From an uncultured Alphaproteobacteria bacterium (GTDB lineage: Bacteria; Pseudomonadota; Alphaproteobacteria; Caulobacterales; Aquidulcibacteraceae): DNA of 64,000 nucleotides. The notes below the pieces were generated by a model. The model did no database searches, was not told where the DNA came from, and saw only the letters and a program-made list of their open reading frames with translations. The stretch spans positions 28,106-92,105 of the forward strand of contig CADEEL010000010.1 in NCBI GenBank assembly GCA_902826335.1, written 5' to 3'. A program made the position numbers and the translations under genes. Of the stretch, positions 33,013 to 42,854 are shown in pieces. Position 1 is the stretch's first letter; every line of letters starts with the position of its first letter.

Positions 33013-35274
33013 GTGAAATCCATTCGTAGAGAGCTGCTCGCAAGCATGCGCGCCGCTGCAGCCGCCGGGCTGGCCTTGTGCGTGGGAGACGCCTACGCGC
33101 AGGCGCCGCAAAATCCGGCCGCAGAAGCGGAAGACGAGCGCGCGCCGGACGATACGATTGTGGTGCCGGGCCAGCGTGAGAGTGACGGCTTGTCATCGCC
33201 GCTGCGCACCCAGCCCCTGCTCGACACCACGCAGACCGTGACCATCCTCGAAGAGGAGTTCCTCCACCAGCAAGGCATCGTGCGCCTGCGCGATGCGATG
33301 CGGAACGTAACGGGCGTGTCGATCGTCGCCGGGGAAGGCAATCCGCCGTCCGGCGACGCCATGAAGATCAGAGGGTTCGCCGCGCGGGACGATATCCTTC
33401 TCGATGGCATGACGGATGTCGGCAATTATCTGCGCGATCCGTTTTTCGTGGAGCGCATAGAGATCACGCAAGGGCCGGCCTCCGCGTTCGCTGGGCGCGG
33501 CAATGCGGGCGGCACGATCAATCTCGTGACGCGCGGCCCGCTGCCATACGACCAGCATATCGCCGAGTTGAGCGCCGGCACGGATAATTACGCGCGCGCC
33601 ACGCTCGATTACAATCAAGTGGTGCGTGAGAAGGGCGGCGTTGCGTTTCGCTTCAGCGCCATGGCGCATGGCGCTGACGAACCAGGGCGCGATCATGTGC
33701 GCAACGATCGCTGGGGCGCGTTCGCGGCGCTCGCCTTCGGCCTCGAAACGGATACGCAAGTCACGCTGAGTTATCTGCACATCACGCAGAACGAACTACC
33801 TGATCTCGGCCTGCCCAATATACGCGATTTCTCGATGCTGGGGTCAGGGCTGGAAGGGCGGGTGGCGCCAGTCGATTTCAGCAATTTTTACGGCTACTCC
33901 ACCGACTATCGCGATATCGATGCGGATGTGTTCACCGCGCGCCTTGAGCACCGCTTCGCCAATAACGTTCAGCTCTGGAGCCAGCTGCGTTATGGGCGCG
34001 TGCACAATGACAGCATTGTTTCCGCGCCGCGCATCCAAGGCCAGAGCAACAGCATTCCGTTCCCCGGCGGGGCGCCAGCGCCGCTCCTGGCCATAACGCC
34101 CGCGACGCAGACGAACGGCTTGCAGAAGCCGCGCGACGAAGTGGACGAGATATTCTCGAACCAGACCAATGTCACAATTCCATTCGAAATGAATGGCGTT
34201 GAACATACGTTTGTGATCGGCGGCGAGCTTTCGTCGGAGCGCGCGCTCAATGTGCGCCGCCTCGATGCGAACGGACCAGCGCAAAGCCTGTTTGATCCAG
34301 CTTTTCTCGCTGCCGCGCCCATTCCCTATCAAGGCACGCGCGCGGGCGTGACGACAGACACCGCCGCGCTCTACATCTTCGACAATCTGGAGTTTTCACC
34401 GCGTTGGGAGGCCAATTTCGGGCTTCGCTACGATCATGTGCGCACCCACGTCACCAGCGTGGACGATACGGGAACCATTCCCGGGTTCGAGCAGGATCTG
34501 GCGCGCACGGATAACGAACTGAGCGGCAGCGTTTCGCTGCTCTTCCATCCTATCGAGAACGCTAGCCTTTATATCGGCTACGGCACGTCGTTCGAAACGA
34601 CGGGGCGCCATGACATTGTCAACATTCAGGGCCGCACCAACGCGCCTCCAACCACGCCGGCGCGCTTCAACGCCGAGCCTGAGCGCACGCGCAGCTACGA
34701 ATTGGGCGGGCGGCTCAATGTGGGGCAGATGGAGTATTCAGCGGCGCTCTTTCACACCGTGCGGCGCAATGCGCGCACGCCGGGCATCAATGCGAACGAC
34801 GCGGCCGCAGCTGTCGATGGCGTGCATGAAGTCAACGGCCTCACCCTCGGCGCAAACGGTGAGCTCTTGGACAATTGGGCGGTGTTCGTGAACTACACCT
34901 ACCTTGACGGTGAGGTGACGGAATCCAGCAATGCGTTCGAAATCGGCCAGCGGCTCGATCACCTGCCGGAGCATTCGTTTTCTCTTTGGACGACGTATCA
35001 ACTTACACCAATCCTCAGCGTCGGCGGGGGCGGGCTGTTCGTGGATTCCCGGCTTTCGAATGTCCGCCCGAACCCGACCTTCGATCTCACCATCGAGACG
35101 CCGAGCTATTGGGTGTTTGACGCCATCGCCACGCTTGATCTTGGCGAACACGCCGAGCTGCGTCTCAACATCAATAATCTGACGGACGAGGCTTACATTC
35201 AGGGCGCGCAGCCCGGCCAATCCTTGCCCGGCCCGCGCCGGCAGACGATACTCACCTTGGCGATGGAGTTCTGA
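33013..35274 (+). CDS. TonB-dependent catecholate-siderophore-type receptor
   Basis: 753 aa outer-membrane receptor. Start GTG 33013 has GGAG six nt upstream (an earlier GTG at 32983 is less likely). A signal peptide ends near AYAQA; a TonB-box-like DTIVVPGQ follows. Plug-domain motifs: DAMRNVTGVSI, DGMTDVGNYLRDPFFVERIEI, GPASAFAGRGNAGGTINLVTR. The barrel ends in the canonical aromatic LTLAMEF. It resembles PiuA/Fiu-type catecholate receptors. PiuC follows 17 nt later, which supports iron-siderophore uptake. Confidence 0.92.
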   Translation: MKSIRRELLASMRAAAAAGLALCVGDAYAQAPQNPAAEAEDERAPDDTIVVPGQRESDGLSSPLRTQPLLDTTQTVTILEEEFLHQQGIVRLRDAMRNVTGVSIVAGEGNPPSGDAMKIRGFAARDDILLDGMTDVGNYLRDPFFVERIEITQGPASAFAGRGNAGGTINLVTRGPLPYDQHIAELSAGTDNYARATLDYNQVVREKGGVAFRFSAMAHGADEPGRDHVRNDRWGAFAALAFGLETDTQVTLSYLHITQNELPDLGLPNIRDFSMLGSGLEGRVAPVDFSNFYGYSTDYRDIDADVFTARLEHRFANNVQLWSQLRYGRVHNDSIVSAPRIQGQSNSIPFPGGAPAPLLAITPATQTNGLQKPRDEVDEIFSNQTNVTIPFEMNGVEHTFVIGGELSSERALNVRRLDANGPAQSLFDPAFLAAAPIPYQGTRAGVTTDTAALYIFDNLEFSPRWEANFGLRYDHVRTHVTSVDDTGTIPGFEQDLARTDNELSGSVSLLFHPIENASLYIGYGTSFETTGRHDIVNIQGRTNAPPTTPARFNAEPERTRSYELGGRLNVGQMEYSAALFHTVRRNARTPGINANDAAAAVDGVHEVNGLTLGANGELLDNWAVFVNYTYLDGEVTESSNAFEIGQRLDHLPEHSFSLWTTYQLTPILSVGGGGLFVDSRLSNVRPNPTFDLTIETPSYWVFDAIATLDLGEHAELRLNINNLTDEAYIQGAQPGQSLPGPRRQTILTLAMEF

Positions 35275-35291
35275 AGAGGCGCACGCGCGGC

Positions 35292-35975
35292 ATGCTGCTA
35301 GAGATCGAGAATGTCCTAAGCGCGGAGGCGCTCACTCGCTTTCACGAGGTTCTCGCACGCGCGCCGTGGGCGGATGGGCGCGCGACGGCGGGCTATCAAT
35401 CCGCACTCGCCAAGAACAACCACCAACTTCCGGAAGATTGCGAGGCAAGCCGCATGCTTGGCGGCGAAATTCTCGACGCATTGAATAGCAATCTCATCTT
35501 CCAGTCCGCTGCGCTGCCGGCGCGCATCTTTCCGCCGCTGTTCAATCGCTATGGACCTGGCCAGGCGTTCGCCGCGCATGTGGACAACGCCATGCGCCTG
35601 AGCGCGCAGACCCAAGAGCGAATCCGCACCGATCTTTCGGCCACGCTTTTTTTGTCCGAACCCGACACCTACGATGGCGGCGAATTGGTGATCGACGGCA
35701 ATTTCGGCGCCCAGAGCGTGAAGCTCAAGGCGGGCGACATGATCCTTTATCCCTCGACGAGCCTGCACGGCGTCAATGCGGTAACGCGCGGCGCGCGTGT
35801 CGCCGCGGTGTTTTGGGTGCAGAGCCTTGTGAGGGATGACGCGTGCCGGGATATGTTGTTCGATCTGGATATGAGCATCCAGCGCCTGCGCGCGGATGTG
35901 GAGGATGCGCATCCGTCCTTGATCACGCTGACCGGCGTTTATCACAATCTCGTACGGCGCTGGGGCGCCCCATAG
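35292..35975 (+). CDS. piuC: PiuC/YbiX, Fe(II)/2-oxoglutarate PKHD-type hydroxylase
   Basis: 227 aa. The iron-ligand set is visible: HVD in FAAHVDNAMR and the distal His in STSLHGVNAV, with the 2-oxoglutarate Arg in RGARVAAVFW. YGPGQAFAAHVD is a family signature. These hydroxylases are encoded next to TonB receptors for siderophores; the substrate is unknown. Probably one transcript with the receptor gene upstream. Confidence 0.93.
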   Translation: MLLEIENVLSAEALTRFHEVLARAPWADGRATAGYQSALAKNNHQLPEDCEASRMLGGEILDALNSNLIFQSAALPARIFPPLFNRYGPGQAFAAHVDNAMRLSAQTQERIRTDLSATLFLSEPDTYDGGELVIDGNFGAQSVKLKAGDMILYPSTSLHGVNAVTRGARVAAVFWVQSLVRDDACRDMLFDLDMSIQRLRADVEDAHPSLITLTGVYHNLVRRWGAP

Positions 35976-36036
35976 ATGACCTTGGACTTCGCGGCGTCAC
36001 GCGAACCTGTTAAGATTGCGCTGAAGGATCGCGCCT

Positions 36037-36873
36037 ATGGCGAAGACAAACTTGAGCATTCGCCGCGTGGCCGGCGCATTGGGGGCGGAGATCGGCGGCG
36101 TCGATCTTTCCGAGCCCTTGGACAACGGAACGCAGGACGCGATCCACAAGGCGTTTCTCGATCATCAGGTGATCTTCTTTCGCGAGCAGGATTTGTCGCC
36201 GGAGGCGCACAAAACGTTCGCGCGCCGCTTCGGGCCGCTCAACGTGCATCCTTATGTGCGCGGCATGGATGGCCATCCCGAGATCATGGAGATCATCAAG
36301 GAGCCGGAGGACAAGCTGAATTTCGGCGGCGGCTGGCACTCGGATATGAGCTTTCTCGCCAAGCCCTCGATCGGCTCAATACTCCATGCGCTGGAGGTTC
36401 CCGAATTTGGCGGAGACACGCTGTTTGCGAGCCAGGCCGCCGCCTATGAAGCGTTGTCGCACGGCCTGAAGGAAACGCTCTCCGGCTTGCGCGCGATCCA
36501 TTCGGCCAATCGCGAATATTCCGCGAAGGGACAATCGGCGCATGACCGCAAAAGCATGCAAGTGGCGGAAGCGGAAGGACTGGCCGGAGAGTACAGCCAC
36601 CCAGCAGTGCTCACGCACCCGGAGACCGGGCGAAAAGCGTTGTACGTCAATCCCGCGTTCACACTGCGCTTCGATGGCTGGACGGCGCGAGAGTCAAAGC
36701 CGTTGCTCGACTACCTCTTCAGTCACGGGCGAAGCGAGGCGTTCACCTGCCGCTTTCGCTGGGAGAAGGGTTCGGTGGCGTTCTGGGACAATCGCAGCGT
36801 CTGGCACTATGCGCTCAATGACTATCCCGGCCAGCGCCGCCATATGCGACGCGTGACGGTCGATCCCGCTTGA
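36037..36873 (+). CDS. TauD/TfdA-family 2-oxoglutarate dioxygenase
   Basis: 278 aa. Facial triad: His and Asp in GGWHSDMSF (near residue 105) and distal His in SVWHYALNDYPGQRRHMRRV, the latter also with the Arg that binds 2-oxoglutarate. N-terminus IRRVAGALGAEIGGVDLSEP is family-typical. 61 nt after piuC on the same strand. Members attack taurine, alkyl sulfates or other small acids; substrate cannot be told here. Confidence 0.92.
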   Translation: MAKTNLSIRRVAGALGAEIGGVDLSEPLDNGTQDAIHKAFLDHQVIFFREQDLSPEAHKTFARRFGPLNVHPYVRGMDGHPEIMEIIKEPEDKLNFGGGWHSDMSFLAKPSIGSILHALEVPEFGGDTLFASQAAAYEALSHGLKETLSGLRAIHSANREYSAKGQSAHDRKSMQVAEAEGLAGEYSHPAVLTHPETGRKALYVNPAFTLRFDGWTARESKPLLDYLFSHGRSEAFTCRFRWEKGSVAFWDNRSVWHYALNDYPGQRRHMRRVTVDPA

Positions 36874-36933
36874 GTTGGGAGCTGCTTGTTAGCACAGTGG
36901 CGATAGGCTTGGATCGGCGCCAGGAGGCTCCAC

Positions 36934-37401
36934 ATGCGCAAACTAATCATGATCGCCGCCTTGGCGCTGTCCGCGTGCGGCCAGCCGGCGGCCAATGCGG
37001 TTCCGGAGGATGCGCGCGCGGGCTCAAGCGGCGTCGGGCGCGTTCCTGAAGCGCCCTTCACGCTGGAGGCGGAAGCGCTGGTGGGCTTGTGGTCCTTCGA
37101 TCGCAGCTGCGGCCTCTATGATCTGGTGTTCTCAGCCGACGATCGCGTTGAATATTACGATTATTCCAACGAGGCGAACGTAGTTTCCTACGCCGGAACC
37201 TGGGCGGCGGGGGATGCCAATCGTGTGACGCTGAATGTCCGCCAACTCGATTCTGAAGGCGCGCCGAGCGGTGCGCCGATCGTGTACAGTTTGAGCGTCG
37301 CCGCGCCGGTGACGGACGATCTGATGGGCGATTTCGCGCGCGCGGGCGGCGCGCCGCTCGCCATCACCGCGCGGCGCTGTCCTGATGAAGATCGCGATTA
37401 G
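36934..37401 (+). CDS. Uncharacterised lipoprotein
   Basis: 155 aa. Signal with lipobox ALSACGQP (Cys at residue ~15), then a soluble domain with WSFDRSCGLYDLVFSADDRVEYY and a late Cys (ARRCPDEDRD), likely a small beta-barrel of the lipocalin-like or secreted-enzyme-inhibitor kind. I do not recognise a family. It lies convergent with the mla-type transporter genes. Confidence 0.6.
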   Translation: MRKLIMIAALALSACGQPAANAVPEDARAGSSGVGRVPEAPFTLEAEALVGLWSFDRSCGLYDLVFSADDRVEYYDYSNEANVVSYAGTWAAGDANRVTLNVRQLDSEGAPSGAPIVYSLSVAAPVTDDLMGDFARAGGAPLAITARRCPDEDRD

Positions 37402-37403
37402 GT

Positions 37404-38174
37404 TTAGACGATGGCCTGTATCGGGCCCTCGGCGCGGCCAGAGACGAATTGATCAACGAACGCGTTGCCGCTGGCGTCGATCTCGCTGGGACGCCCACGC
37501 CAAATGATCTTGCCGCCATAAAGCATGGCGATCTCGTCGGCGATCTTTCGCGCGCTCGCCATGTCATGCGTGATGGAGACGGCGCTGCAACCCAGATCCT
37601 TGACCATGTCGACGATGAGATCATTGATCGCGTCGGCAGTGATGGGATCAAGGCCGGTTGTCGGCTCATCGAAGAAGAGGATGTCGGGCTTGGCGATGAT
37701 GGCGCGCGCCAGGCCCGCGCGCTTCTGCATGCCGCCGGACAGCTCCACTGGGCGCAAGTCAGCGAATTCCGGCGCCAGTCGCACCTTGCGCATCGCTTCG
37801 ATCGCGCGCGCCTTGGCCTCCGCGCGCGGTGTGTGATCGGCATAGAGCAGGCGGAACGCGATGTTTTCCCAGATGGTGAGAGAATCAAACAGCGCCGCGC
37901 CCTGGAACAGCATGCCGAATTTGCGCATTTGCTCGGCGCGTGCGCGCGGCTTCAACCGCTCCACATGTACGCCGTCGACGCGCACCTCGCCAGCATCCGG
38001 CTTCATGAGCCCGAGCGCGCATTTGAGCGTCACGGACTTGCCGACGCCTGAACCGCCAATGATCACGACGCTTTGGCCAGGCGCGACATCGAGATCGACG
38101 CCGTCCAGCACCTGACGATTGTTCAGGCGCTTTTTGAGGCCGATGAGTTGGAGCTTGGGTGTGTCAGTCGACAT
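37404..38174 (-). CDS. mlaF: MlaF-type ABC transporter ATPase (lipid transport)
   Basis: 256 aa ABC ATPase: Walker A GGSGVGKS, Q-loop LFQGAALFDSLTIWENIAF, signature LSGGMQKR, Walker B DILFFDEPTTGLDP and the His switch ITHDM. The LSGGMQ-K-R and GAALFDSL features are typical of MlaF/Ttg2A lipid-export ATPases. Overlaps mlaE by 11 nt. The MlaD substrate-binding gene is not in this window. Confidence 0.92.
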   Translation of the reverse strand: MSTDTPKLQLIGLKKRLNNRQVLDGVDLDVAPGQSVVIIGGSGVGKSVTLKCALGLMKPDAGEVRVDGVHVERLKPRARAEQMRKFGMLFQGAALFDSLTIWENIAFRLLYADHTPRAEAKARAIEAMRKVRLAPEFADLRPVELSGGMQKRAGLARAIIAKPDILFFDEPTTGLDPITADAINDLIVDMVKDLGCSAVSITHDMASARKIADEIAMLYGGKIIWRGRPSEIDASGNAFVDQFVSGRAEGPIQAIV

Positions 38175-38934
38175 AGACGGCCGTGATCAAATAATTCGCC
38201 GCAAGGATGAGCACAGCCGCGCCGACGACGGCGTTGGTCGTGGCGCGGCCGACGCCGAGCGCCCCGCCGCGCGAATGATAACCTTGAAACGCGCCCATGA
38301 CGGAGATGATGAAGCCGAACACGGCGGCCTTGATCAGCCCCAAATTCACATCCGCCGCTTCGAGAAAATCGACCGTATTGCGCAGATAGGTCGCGCCATT
38401 GAAATCGAGCGAGCGCGTGGCGACGAGATAGCCGCCCATGACGCCGATGATATCCGCGACGATGACGAGCAGTGGCAAGGTCAGCGTCGCGGCGGTGATG
38501 CGCGGCGCGATGAGAAAGCGGAACGGATCGGTCGACAGCGTGGTCATCGCGTCGATCTGCTCGGTCACGCGCATCGTGCCGATCTCGGCGGCGATGCCGG
38601 CGCTGACGCGGCCCGCCAGCATGAGTCCGGCGAGCACTGGCCCCAGTTCACGGGTGATGCCAAGCACCACGATATTGGGCACGAAGCTTTCCGCGTTGAA
38701 GCGCGAACCGCCGACATAGATATTGAGGGCCAGCGCCGCGCCGATGAAAACGGCCGTCAGCCCCACCACGGGCAGTGAAAAGTAGCCGATCTGCAGGCAC
38801 TGGCGCCAAATCTGACTCATATAGATGGGCGGCGCGAAGCAAGCCGCCGCCGCCCGCGCCGTGAAATTGGCGAAGCGGCCGGTTTCCCGGAACACCGCGA
38901 AGGTCGCATGGCCGATCTGGCGGAAAGGCGTCAT
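38164..38934 (-). CDS. mlaE: MlaE-type ABC transporter permease (lipid transport)
   Basis: 256 aa; about five helices. Motif LGPVLAGLMLAGRVSAGIAAEIGTMRVTEQIDAM is diagnostic of the MlaE/TrbE-type phospholipid permease family. Start overlaps the stop of alr by 4 nt. With MlaF forms an inner-membrane lipid transporter that keeps outer-membrane asymmetry. Confidence 0.94.
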   Translation of the reverse strand: MTPFRQIGHATFAVFRETGRFANFTARAAAACFAPPIYMSQIWRQCLQIGYFSLPVVGLTAVFIGAALALNIYVGGSRFNAESFVPNIVVLGITRELGPVLAGLMLAGRVSAGIAAEIGTMRVTEQIDAMTTLSTDPFRFLIAPRITAATLTLPLLVIVADIIGVMGGYLVATRSLDFNGATYLRNTVDFLEAADVNLGLIKAAVFGFIISVMGAFQGYHSRGGALGVGRATTNAVVGAAVLILAANYLITAVYVD

Positions 38935-39989
38935 GAGCCGCGCCGCACCGCGCCGGCGAAGGTGGTCAACACTTCATAGGGCGCCGTTCCGAACGCGGCG
39001 GCGACATCGTCGAGCCGCGCCGCGTGGCCAAGGAACTCGACATAATCGCCCACCGCCGCCTCGGGCGCGGCCGATGCATCCAGGATCAGCAGGTCCATCG
39101 AAACACGCCCCAGCAGCGGCAATTGTACGCCGCCCAGCACGCCATAGCCGCGCCCGGCCGCGCCGCGCAAGAAGCCGTCGGCATAGCCGAGCGCCACAAT
39201 GGCCGCGCGCATCGGCGCTTGGGCCCGCTGCGTCGCGCCATAGCCGAAGGATTCACCGGCCGCGACATCACGAATTTGCACAATCGGGGCCTCGATACGC
39301 GCCGCTGGCGACAAGATGGGGTTGCCCTCATCCATGGCGCCCGAGCCATAGAGGCCGATGCCGGGGCGAATCATGTCAAATGCGTATTCGTGGCCAAGGA
39401 GGGCGCCCGAGGTCGCGGCGAGCGACCTGCGCGCCCGGGGGAAGGCCGACGCCGCTTCGACGAACAGGGCGCGTTGGCGCGCATTCATCTCATGCTTGCG
39501 CGTCGACGCGCAGGCGAGGTGGCTCATGACGAGCGTCATGTCGGGTGAAAGTGTGGCGGCTTCGGCAAGGTCAGTAAGCGGAAGGCCGAGCCGGTTCATG
39601 CCCGTATCGATGTGCAGCGCCGCGGAGCCGCGCCCGCGCCACAGCGCGATCTGGGCCAGCGAATTAAGTACGGGGCGCGCGTCGCACGCTGCAAAGTGCG
39701 CGGCGTCATCGGCCCGCGGGCCGTTGAACACGTAAAGCACCGCCTCGCCGATGTGCGGGCGCACGCGTTCGGCCTCGCCAAGCGTCGCCGTGAAAAATGT
39801 GTGCGCGCCGGCGGCATAAAGCGCACGCGCTGCTTCTGCCGCGCCAAGACCGTACGCGTCCGCCTTGACGACGGCCGCGCATTCGGCCGCGCCGGCGCGT
39901 CGCGCGAACCAGCGCCAATTCTCGGCGATCGCCTCATAATCAATGGAAATCCGCGCGAGACGGCGCGGGCTAAATGCGGTGTGATCCAT
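38931..39989 (-). CDS. alr: Alanine racemase
   Basis: 352 aa from ATG 39989. PLP lysine in AVVKADAYGLGA (residue ~40), the catalytic Tyr region GLYGSGAMDE and GYADGFLR, and substrate Arg/His motifs HIDTGMNRLGL. Makes D-alanine for peptidoglycan. The start lies 20 nt inside the 3' end of dnaB, so a longer in-frame ORF (to 40271) is only dnaB antiframe sequence. Part of the dnaB-alr-mlaE-mlaF overlapping run. Confidence 0.95.
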   Translation of the reverse strand: MDHTAFSPRRLARISIDYEAIAENWRWFARRAGAAECAAVVKADAYGLGAAEAARALYAAGAHTFFTATLGEAERVRPHIGEAVLYVFNGPRADDAAHFAACDARPVLNSLAQIALWRGRGSAALHIDTGMNRLGLPLTDLAEAATLSPDMTLVMSHLACASTRKHEMNARQRALFVEAASAFPRARRSLAATSGALLGHEYAFDMIRPGIGLYGSGAMDEGNPILSPAARIEAPIVQIRDVAAGESFGYGATQRAQAPMRAAIVALGYADGFLRGAAGRGYGVLGGVQLPLLGRVSMDLLILDASAAPEAAVGDYVEFLGHAARLDDVAAAFGTAPYEVLTTFAGAVRRGS

Positions 39990-41472
39990 CCGGCCGTCTG
40001 AGCGAGAGGTTCCCAAAGCGCACATATTCTGGGTTGAAGAAGAGGCGCGCCGTGCCGATAGGCCCGTGGCGCTGCTTGCCAATGATGACTTCCGCTTGAT
40101 TGCGCACGGCGTCAATATCCTGCTGCCACTTGGCGTGATCGTCCGTGCCAAGCTTCGGCTGACCGCGCTCCAGATAATAGGCCTCGCGGAACACGAACAG
40201 CACAACATCCGCGTCCTGCTCGATCGAGCCGGATTCCCGCAAGTCCGAGAGCTGCGGGCGCTTGTCCTCACGGTTTTCGACCTGACGCGACAGCTGTGAA
40301 AGCGCGATCACCGGCACTTTCAAATCCTTAGCCAGCGCCTTCAGCCCTTGTGTGATTTCGCTCACTTCCTGGACGCGCCCGTCATTCCGGCGCTGCGAGG
40401 AAGTGACGAGTTGCAGATAGTCCACCACAATGAGATCGAGGCCGCCCATGCGCTTCAGGCGCCGCGCGCGCGCCTGCAATTGCGCGATGGAGATGGCGCC
40501 CGTTTCATCGATGTGAAGCGGGAGATGTTGCAAATCCTGCGAAACCTGGACCAGCTTTTCATATTCGGTCTTGGTGATCGAGCCGTGGCGGATTTTCTGC
40601 GAGGGAACATCCGCCGCGTCTGAAAGCAGGCGCGTGGCCAATTGCTCGCCCGACATTTCGAGCGAGAAGAAAGCGACAATCCCGCCCTTATTCGTGGCGG
40701 CGTCCAGCGCGCCGTCACGCTGCGCCTTGAGGCGCGCCTGGGCGATGTTGTAGGCGATGTTTGTCGCCAGCGCGGTCTTGCCCATGGAGGGGCGCCCCGC
40801 GAGGATGATGAGGTCGCTGGGATGCATGCCGCCGAGCAGGCGGTCGAGATCGTCAAATCCGGTTGCCAGCCCCGTAACGTCGGACTTGTTCTCGTAGGCG
40901 ATCGCCGCCATCTCGATCGATGTGGCCAGCGCGCTGGAAAACGGCGCAAAGCCGCGATTGGCGCTGCCGCTTTCGGCGAGCGCGAAGAGCGTGCGTTCAC
41001 TTTCCTCTATAATGTCGGTGGCGTCCGCGCCGTCGGGCGGCTGCTCGGCGAGCGCGGTGATTTCCTGGCCGACGCGGATGAGCTCACGCCGCAGTGCAAG
41101 GTCGTAAATAAGTACCGCGTATTCCTGCGCGTGCACCGAGAGCCGCGCGGCGTTCTCCATCAATGTCAGCAGATAAGCCGCGCCGCCGATCTCGGCGAGC
41201 GCGCCGTCATTCTGGAAGTGCGCGCGCAGCGTCACGCCGTCCGCCAGCTTGCCGGCGGCGATGAAAGCGCCGCACACATCGAAAATGCGGCCGTGCACAG
41301 GATCATAAAAGTGCGATGACTTCAGCCGATCCGTGACGCGGTGAAGTGTTTCGTTGTCAAAGAGGATGGCGCCCAGGAGGCCTTGCTCGGCCTCAAGATT
41401 ATGAGGTGCGGACCTGGGCGGGGCGGGCTGTGGAAGGGCGAGGGCGCCGTCAGCGGACATGGCCCGGATCAT
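39970..41472 (-). CDS. dnaB: Replicative DNA helicase DnaB
   Basis: 500 aa. N-terminal primase-interacting domain (NLEAEQGLLGAILFDNETLH), RecA-fold with Walker A AGRPSMGKTAL near residue 225, Walker B LDLIVVDYLQLV, and the arginine-finger region ALSQLSRQVENREDKRPQLSDLRESGSIEQDAD. Unwinds DNA at the replication fork. An internal ATG at 41460 is an alternative start. Confidence 0.96.
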   Translation of the reverse strand: MIRAMSADGALALPQPAPPRSAPHNLEAEQGLLGAILFDNETLHRVTDRLKSSHFYDPVHGRIFDVCGAFIAAGKLADGVTLRAHFQNDGALAEIGGAAYLLTLMENAARLSVHAQEYAVLIYDLALRRELIRVGQEITALAEQPPDGADATDIIEESERTLFALAESGSANRGFAPFSSALATSIEMAAIAYENKSDVTGLATGFDDLDRLLGGMHPSDLIILAGRPSMGKTALATNIAYNIAQARLKAQRDGALDAATNKGGIVAFFSLEMSGEQLATRLLSDAADVPSQKIRHGSITKTEYEKLVQVSQDLQHLPLHIDETGAISIAQLQARARRLKRMGGLDLIVVDYLQLVTSSQRRNDGRVQEVSEITQGLKALAKDLKVPVIALSQLSRQVENREDKRPQLSDLRESGSIEQDADVVLFVFREAYYLERGQPKLGTDDHAKWQQDIDAVRNQAEVIIGKQRHGPIGTARLFFNPEYVRFGNLSLRRPDGSHRI

Positions 41473-41573
41473 CGTCCGATTCGGGGCCGAAATATTAAAC
41501 GCCCCACAAACGGGCCGATTACATCCACCGAATCTAGCTTACGACTCGACAAGCTCGGCGTGGGAATCTCGAA

Positions 41574-41819
41574 CTACCCAGGGATCTCGACGCGGTAGCT
41601 TTCGATCACCGTGTTAGCGAGCAGCTTTTCACACATGTCGGTGACCTGGGCGCGGGCCTCTTCGCGGTCCGTGATGTGGGCGAGGTCAAGCTCGATCACT
41701 TTGCCGACGCGCGCTTCTTCAACAGCGCCGAAGCCAAGCTCTTTCAAGGCGCCCGCCACGGCCTTGCCCTGCACGTCCAGCACGCCGGGCTTCAAGCCCA
41801 CGGTCACAATCGCCTTCAT
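41574..41819 (-). CDS. purS: PurS subunit of phosphoribosylformylglycinamidine synthase
   Basis: 81 aa from ATG 41819. The small PurS fold: KAIVTVGLKPGVLDVQGKAV, GFGAVEEARVGKVIEL and a C-terminal MCEKLLANTVIESYRVEI. Bridges PurL and PurQ in the fourth step of purine synthesis. 28 nt after purC, the typical order; purQ and purL are not in this window. Confidence 0.94.
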   Translation of the reverse strand: MKAIVTVGLKPGVLDVQGKAVAGALKELGFGAVEEARVGKVIELDLAHITDREEARAQVTDMCEKLLANTVIESYRVEIPG

Positions 41820-41847
41820 CAGTCCCAGCCCCTCGCCCGCTCGATGT

Positions 41848-42609
41848 TCAGTGCACGGATTCACCGCTGGCCGCGGCCTGTTGCGGCTGCTTCAGGATGC
41901 CGAGACGACGCGCGACCTCGACATAAGCCTCGGTGACGTTGCCGAGATCGCGGCGGAAGCGATCCTTGTCCATCTTCTCATTGGTTTGCTGGTCCCACAG
42001 CCGGCAGCAATCGGGGCTGATCTCGTCGGCCAGCACGGTGCGCACCATGTCGCCCTCATAAAGGCGGCCATATTCGAGTTTGAAATCGACCAGCTTGATG
42101 CCGACCGCGCCGAACATGCCAAAGAGGTAGTCGTTGATGCGCAGCGTCAGCGCCATCACATCGTCAATCTCCTGGGTGGAGGCCCAGTTGAACGCGGTGA
42201 TGTGCTCTTCGGCGACCATTGGATCGCCGAGCGCGTCGCTCTTGTAGTAGAATTCAATGATCGAGCGCGGCAGCGGCGTGCCCTCCTCGATGCCCAAGCG
42301 CTGGGCGATCGAGCCTGCCGCCACATTCCGGCACACGACTTCGAGGGGGATGATTTCAACTTCGCGCACCAGCTGCTCACGCATGTTCATCATCTTGATG
42401 AAATGCGTCGGAACGCCAATGGCGTTCAGGTTCTGCATAATAAACGCGGAGATTTGATTGTTGAGAACGCCCTTGCCTTCAAGAATGGCCTTCTTTTGGG
42501 CGTTGAACGCCGTCGCATCATCTTTGAAATACTGAATGAAAGTGCCCGGCTCCGGGCCCTCGAACAGGATTTTGGCCTTGCCCTCGTAGATTTTCTTCCG
42601 CCGGGACAT
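41848..42609 (-). CDS. purC: SAICAR synthase
   Basis: 253 aa from ATG 42609. Signature parts: [35 protein letters not shown] [13 protein letters not shown], and [10 protein letters not shown] plus [13 protein letters not shown]. Joins aspartate to CAIR, ATP-dependent. Short C-terminal Gln/Ala tail. Gene pair purC-purS. Confidence 0.96.
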   Translation of the reverse strand: MSRRKKIYEGKAKILFEGPEPGTFIQYFKDDATAFNAQKKAILEGKGVLNNQISAFIMQNLNAIGVPTHFIKMMNMREQLVREVEIIPLEVVCRNVAAGSIAQRLGIEEGTPLPRSIIEFYYKSDALGDPMVAEEHITAFNWASTQEIDDVMALTLRINDYLFGMFGAVGIKLVDFKLEYGRLYEGDMVRTVLADEISPDCCRLWDQQTNEKMDKDRFRRDLGNVTEAYVEVARRLGILKQPQQAAASGESVH

Positions 42610-42795
42610 GTTCGCCCTCCTGTGAAGCGCGGCCAAAAGGTGCGCGGTCCGAGCCGCCGTGGCCCTCTGCGTGTCAGATGTCCAGGGGAGTCGCGCCTGC
42701 GCTCGCGCAAGATGTAGAGGATGTCAGGCGCCGGGACAATGCGGGCGCGCAGAGAATAATTGACTAAAGTAGTAGGAAATGACCGCGCCGGCCGA

Positions 42796-42825
42796 TTGCT
42801 CGCCGTAGGCAGGGCGGGCTATAGC
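42796..42825 (+). promoter_or_regulatory. Candidate sigma70 promoter of the zeta-subunit gene
   Basis: TTGCTC (42796-42801), an 18-bp spacer and TATAGC (42820-42825), 29 nt before the ATG. AGAGGG precedes the start codon. Judged by eye only. Confidence 0.4.
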
Positions 42826-42854
42826 CGCCGCTCCCCAACCGCCAAGAGGGCTAG

